From Paenibacillus sp. LS1 (GTDB lineage Bacteria > Bacillota > Bacilli > Paenibacillales > Paenibacillaceae), in NCBI RefSeq assembly GCF_026013365.1, contig NZ_JAPDOE010000002.1:558001-622000 (forward strand): 64,000 nt of DNA. The letters are read 5' to 3'. The position numbers were made by a program, and so were the translations under genes. Shown here piece after piece: positions 60,896 through 64,000 of this stretch; the stretch's first letter is position 1; each line of letters opens with the position of its first letter. Under the pieces are notes generated by a model that worked only from the letters and a program-made list of their open reading frames with translations, was not told the origin of the DNA and ran no database searches.

Positions 60896-61951
60896 ATGAA
60901 ACAGGCATTTCGGGTGCTGCAGATCGCATTTACATACATCGGAACGGTTGTCGGAGCCGGCTTCGCCACAGGGCAGGAAATATTGCAGTTTTTTACCCAG
61001 TATGGCAAATGGGCCACCATCACCATAGGCTTATCTACCATGCTCTTTGTCTGGTTAGGTACCAAAATGATGCTGATTGCTCACGATACCGGTTCACGCT
61101 CTTATGAAGATCTAAACAAACATTTATTCGGCCACAAAGCAGGCAAATGGATCACTTGGGTGACCCTTCTCATTCTCATTGGCGTGAACAGTGTTATGCT
61201 CGCGGGGGCAGGTTCCGTTTTTGTCGAACATCTGGGTTTGCATTATCAGACGGGTCTGATCGTCACACTTGTAGGGACTTATCTGCTCCTTGGTCGGGGG
61301 ATTCAGGCCATCCTTCAAATGAATAGCATCGTCGTTCCCATGATGCTCCTGTTATCCCTGCTCATGATTACCAGCACCATTCATCATCCAGGTGCTTCCC
61401 GATTCATCACACTGACGACAGACTCAAACCCCATTCAGGTGTGGTTGTCTCCATTGCTATACACCTCGTTCAATCTGGTGTTGGCCCAAGCCGTTCTTGT
61501 GCCCGTGGGTAACCAAATCCGCAGTCGAAGTGTGCTAAAGTGGGGCGGCGTGCTGGGAGGCATTGGCGTAGGCTTCATGCTGATGGCAGCTCATTTTGCC
61601 ATGTCAGCTCAGATGCCCGGTATCATCCAATTCGAGATCCCGATGGGCAGCATTGCTTTTCAACTTGGATGGGCAGTGCAATCCGTATATGTATCCCTTA
61701 TTTTCATGGAAATATTCAGTACTTTTGTAGCCGATATCTACGGAATGACCTTGCAACTCAGACAACATATACGTGTGCATCCCCGTTTCATTACATTAAC
61801 CATTATGCTGTTGTGTTACTCACTCAGTCAGTTTGGATTCAGTTCTCTGCTATCCATCCTGTACCCCATCTTCGGAAGTATGGCACTCATCTGGGCTGCC
61901 AAATTGGTGCTGAACCGCTGGGGCACCTTTCGTGGACGCAACAATACATAA
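60896..61951 (+). CDS. YkvI family membrane transporter
   Basis: A 351-residue integral membrane protein with about ten to eleven hydrophobic segments. The start FTYIGTVVGAGFATGQEILQFF resembles the first unwound helix of amino-acid/cation symporters in the APC superfamily and fits the YkvI family. The substrate is unknown. It is a single gene, divergent from xpt, with an ATG following AGAGGGGAAACAC. A hairpin AATACATAAC/GTTATGTATT (61943-61968) overlaps its stop codon and lacks a strong T run. Confidence 0.85.
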   Translation: MKQAFRVLQIAFTYIGTVVGAGFATGQEILQFFTQYGKWATITIGLSTMLFVWLGTKMMLIAHDTGSRSYEDLNKHLFGHKAGKWITWVTLLILIGVNSVMLAGAGSVFVEHLGLHYQTGLIVTLVGTYLLLGRGIQAILQMNSIVVPMMLLLSLLMITSTIHHPGASRFITLTTDSNPIQVWLSPLLYTSFNLVLAQAVLVPVGNQIRSRSVLKWGGVLGGIGVGFMLMAAHFAMSAQMPGIIQFEIPMGSIAFQLGWAVQSVYVSLIFMEIFSTFVADIYGMTLQLRQHIRVHPRFITLTIMLLCYSLSQFGFSSLLSILYPIFGSMALIWAAKLVLNRWGTFRGRNNT

Positions 61952-62034
61952 CTTCACGGTTATGTATTTCATGAATATGAGCATCATTTGGTTCATGACC
62001 ACAAGTTATCGCGCGTAGTCTTTCCTGAGAAATG

Positions 62035-62065
62035 ACAAGAAAGCCGCTGTATAGCACAGCGGCTT
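62035..62065 (-). terminator. Terminator after the glycosyltransferase gene
   Basis: A perfect 10-bp stem AAGCCGCTGT/ACAGCGGCTT with a 5-nt loop (62041-62065). On the minus strand it is followed by TCTTGTCATTT, 19 bp past the stop. Confidence 0.8.
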
Positions 62066-62084
62066 GCACTTGTTACTCTCCGTT

Positions 62085-63215
62085 TTAGGCTTGGCTGGGG
62101 AACTGCAGGTACATCTTTTTCAGCTCATTCACCGATCTGCCGAGCGAGTAATGTGTTTTGGCTTTTTCACACGCCGAACGGGCAAGTTCATAACGGTAAG
62201 CTGGATCCAGCATCACCTTTTCAAGCGCTTCAGCCAATGCAGAAGGATCTTCTGCCGGTACGAGCAACCCATTGCTACCGTTCTCGATCTGTTCCGGTAT
62301 ACCACCTACATCCGTGCCCACAAGAGCAAGACAGCTCAGCGCCGCTTCAGCGAAGACAGAACCAAATGCTTCTGCCCGTGAAGGAAGTACAAAAATATCA
62401 AAGAATGGCATGAATTCCTCAGGGTGCAGTGTATAACCATAGAAGATGGTTTCATTATAGATTCCTAACCGCTGCGCCAATTCTTCCAGATCAGGACGAA
62501 TCGGTCCGTCTCCAATAATGTGTAACACATAATCATGACCTCGACCCTTCAGTTCCGCACAGGCTTTGAAAAGAATATCCAGTCCTTTCGCCGGAACAAG
62601 CCGACATACCGTCACTAGCTGTGGTATGGCATTATCATGGGGAATCGGCTTAAACCGCTTCTCATCAAATCCATTGGGGATCACACCGATGACATCAGGT
62701 TCCTTCACGTGGGGAGCCAGATAACGACGGAACGAATCCGACACCGTCAAGAGGCGCTCTGCCTGGTGCTCCAGCTCACCGTATATCGCAAGCAGGAATC
62801 GATGCTCTGGTCCATCCGTTTCAATACGTCCATTAAGAATTAATTCTCGTTCATAACTGGAGTGAATCGTCTGAATGAGGGGGGTATCCGGGAAAACCGT
62901 TTTCATCGCGAGTCCTGCAATCGGGTGGTGTGCATGGATCAGATCATAGGGCTTCTGAATGCGCAGTTTGGTCCACCATAGATAATCACGATAGGTTTGA
63001 ATATATTTCTGGACAACAGGACTATCCTGATATTCGGTCCAATCAAATGTTTGGAACTGAACTTCCTCTCTGCCCTTGTTGCGAATTCGTTTCGGCAACG
63101 AGAACAGATCCATTTCCCACCTCGGGGTTGTAAACCTCTCCTGCATATACGGAATCATAGAGGATACACCTCCGGGCTGCTCCGGAGGAAAGAAAAGCGC
63201 CTGCAGCAATTTCAC
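62085..63215 (-). CDS. Glycosyltransferase, GT4 family
   Basis: A 376-residue GT-B fold enzyme. The N-terminal domain has FFPPEQPGGVSSMIPYM and IHAHHPIAG. The nucleotide-sugar domain has IPNGFDEKRFKP, VCRLVPAKGLDILFKA and the EX7E signature in PSRAEAFGSVFAEAALS, then GTDVGGIPEQI. It is a retaining transferase that adds a sugar to a lipid, polymer or thiol precursor; donor and acceptor are unknown. The start is taken as GTG 63215, 9 bp after AAAGGGGG; an ATG 17 codons upstream has no ribosome site. A LexA-like palindrome lies 60 bp upstream. Confidence 0.88.
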   Translation of the reverse strand: MKLLQALFFPPEQPGGVSSMIPYMQERFTTPRWEMDLFSLPKRIRNKGREEVQFQTFDWTEYQDSPVVQKYIQTYRDYLWWTKLRIQKPYDLIHAHHPIAGLAMKTVFPDTPLIQTIHSSYERELILNGRIETDGPEHRFLLAIYGELEHQAERLLTVSDSFRRYLAPHVKEPDVIGVIPNGFDEKRFKPIPHDNAIPQLVTVCRLVPAKGLDILFKACAELKGRGHDYVLHIIGDGPIRPDLEELAQRLGIYNETIFYGYTLHPEEFMPFFDIFVLPSRAEAFGSVFAEAALSCLALVGTDVGGIPEQIENGSNGLLVPAEDPSALAEALEKVMLDPAYRYELARSACEKAKTHYSLGRSVNELKKMYLQFPSQA

Positions 63216-63275
63216 CGTTAGTTTCCCCCTTTCTAGCTTACGTTCTTTCAATGCATCTACATCCATGATATATCA

Positions 63276-63287
63276 GAACATATGTTC
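63276..63287. promoter_or_regulatory. LexA (SOS) box-like palindrome upstream of the GT4 gene
   Basis: GAACATATGTTC is a perfect palindrome equal to the core of the Bacillus LexA/DinR box (GAAC-N4-GTTC). It lies 61 bp upstream of the GT4 start codon, just above a TATATC that could be a -10. The rest of the 308-bp gap 63216-63523 shows no gene or terminator. Confidence 0.4.
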
Positions 63288-63523
63288 AGTAAAGATTTAA
63301 AATGAGAATCCCTCTCAACTGGCCTATCCTCTGTCCAATGCACATCCCTTTATTTTGTCTGAGTACTGCTCTATTGTCCATTATGACATAGGGAAGCCTG
63401 AACATCCAAGTCGTATATACAACATATTCACGAACTGTGCCCCTCAGAAGCAAAAGCCGCAATGCCTCCGTCAATCTCTCACGGCTGTCTGCAACGTACT
63501 TATCGAATAGCTATGCCAGTATT

Positions 63524-64000
63524 TTAGCTCAGCAAGTCTACTAACTTCTCATATGTGCTGAAACCATCTTTCTCGCCCAAAAATGTATAACCGTTCCGCG
63601 CATAAAAGGCGTTCAACGTTGCGTTGCTCGCTCCGCAGTCCAAGCGGACCGTATGTTTGTCTTCAAACTGTATCCCGCTACTGGACCATTGCAATATCGA
63701 TCGCCCCAGACCGCTCTGAGCATATTTTCTTCGAATCGCCAGCCGATGCAGGTAGATTGCGCCATCCTCAGCGTGAGCTTTTGAACCCCAGAGTTGAACA
63801 TCCCACGGGCTTGGCTGAACCATAAGGATGACCATGCCCGCTACGTCCGCTCCTTTTTTGAAAACAAACACATCCCCACGCCGAATAGCCCCTGCCGTAT
63901 CATGTGAATCTTCTCCTTTAAGCAAGCCGTTCCACTGCGAAGACCCCTGACTCTGTAGCCATTCGGCTGTCTCCACCAGCAGTGAAATCACATCCTCCGT
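63524..64000 (-). CDS. GNAT-family N-acetyltransferase (5' end outside window)
   Basis: At least 158 residues of a GCN5-related acetyltransferase. The segment ISLLVETAEWLQSQGSSQWNGLL is typical of the N-terminal part of this group. IYLHRLAIRRKYAQSGLGRSIL is the acetyl-CoA binding motif A (R-x-x-x-x-G-L/G pattern), and DCGASNATLNAFYARNGY is motif B. A GTG at 63991 is possible, but the frame stays open to the window edge with codons that fit the family, so the true start is probably beyond 64000. The substrate is unknown. Confidence 0.85.
   Translation of the reverse strand, partial: TEDVISLLVETAEWLQSQGSSQWNGLLKGEDSHDTAGAIRRGDVFVFKKGADVAGMVILMVQPSPWDVQLWGSKAHAEDGAIYLHRLAIRRKYAQSGLGRSILQWSSSGIQFEDKHTVRLDCGASNATLNAFYARNGYTFLGEKDGFSTYEKLVDLLS

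Overview
The window reads as a Firmicute chromosome, most likely Paenibacillus. The signs are mid-GC DNA with strong AGGAGG-type ribosome sites and frequent TTG/GTG starts, repeated YesM/YesN-type histidine kinase and AraC-type response regulator pairs beside CUT1-type sugar ABC transporters, many secreted or cytoplasmic glycosidases, and Bacillus-like housekeeping orthologues (yqhH-yqhG, yqzE, ywbE, xpt, ykvI). Genus is inferred from gene content; no 16S gene is present.

Positions 1-41,000 are dominated by three carbohydrate-uptake loci on the minus strand. Locus 1 (2651-13142) is kinase, regulator, solute-binding lipoprotein, two permeases, GH53 endo-galactanase and GH42 beta-galactosidase: a galactan-oligosaccharide uptake and degradation unit. 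The galactanase lacks a signal peptide, so it should act inside the cell. Locus 2 (14327-21475) is kinase, regulator, two permeases and a binding lipoprotein with no glycosidase, so its substrate is unknown. Locus 3 (31706-40954) is binding lipoprotein, two permeases, kinase, regulator and a GH2 beta-mannosidase-like enzyme. In loci 1 and 3 a terminator-like hairpin sits just after the binding-protein gene, which would give more binding protein than permease. A cre-like site overlaps the promoter of locus 3. No ABC ATPase gene is present, so all three importers probably use a shared MsmX/UgpC-type ATPase encoded elsewhere. Between loci 2 and 3 are an ion-transporter-type permease, a DUF4269 protein, YwbE, a polysaccharide deacetylase, an aldo/keto reductase, a CPA1 Na+/H+ antiporter, a YneQ-like protein, a MarR regulator and an FAD monooxygenase.

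Positions 41,000-64,000 are mostly envelope, nucleotide and plant-polymer genes: an OatA-like O-acyltransferase, a class II (B12-dependent) ribonucleotide reductase, a SNF2 helicase with YqhG, an N-acetylmuramoyl-alanine amidase, a divergent polysaccharide deacetylase, a secreted GH30 glucuronoxylanase with a CBM6-like module, tRNA-Leu(CAG), a PL10 pectate lyase, an NlpC/P60 endopeptidase behind a c-di-AMP (ydaO) riboswitch, Xpt, YkvI, a GT4 glycosyltransferase and a partial GNAT acetyltransferase.

The most notable locus is the ribonucleotide reductase at 43908-47676. A 376-residue LAGLIDADG intein is inserted at the catalytic cysteine of the NPCGEQ motif. Two NrdR-like boxes 32 bp apart lie upstream. 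The C-terminal TSCPD/zinc-ribbon part is in the +1 frame, joined at a CCC-GGG-UGA sequence where a single +1 shift would restore a continuous protein. Two families of short intergenic repeats with terminal inverted repeats are also present: one copy at 21506-21710, and two diverged copies of the other at 23459-23644 and 47887-48038.
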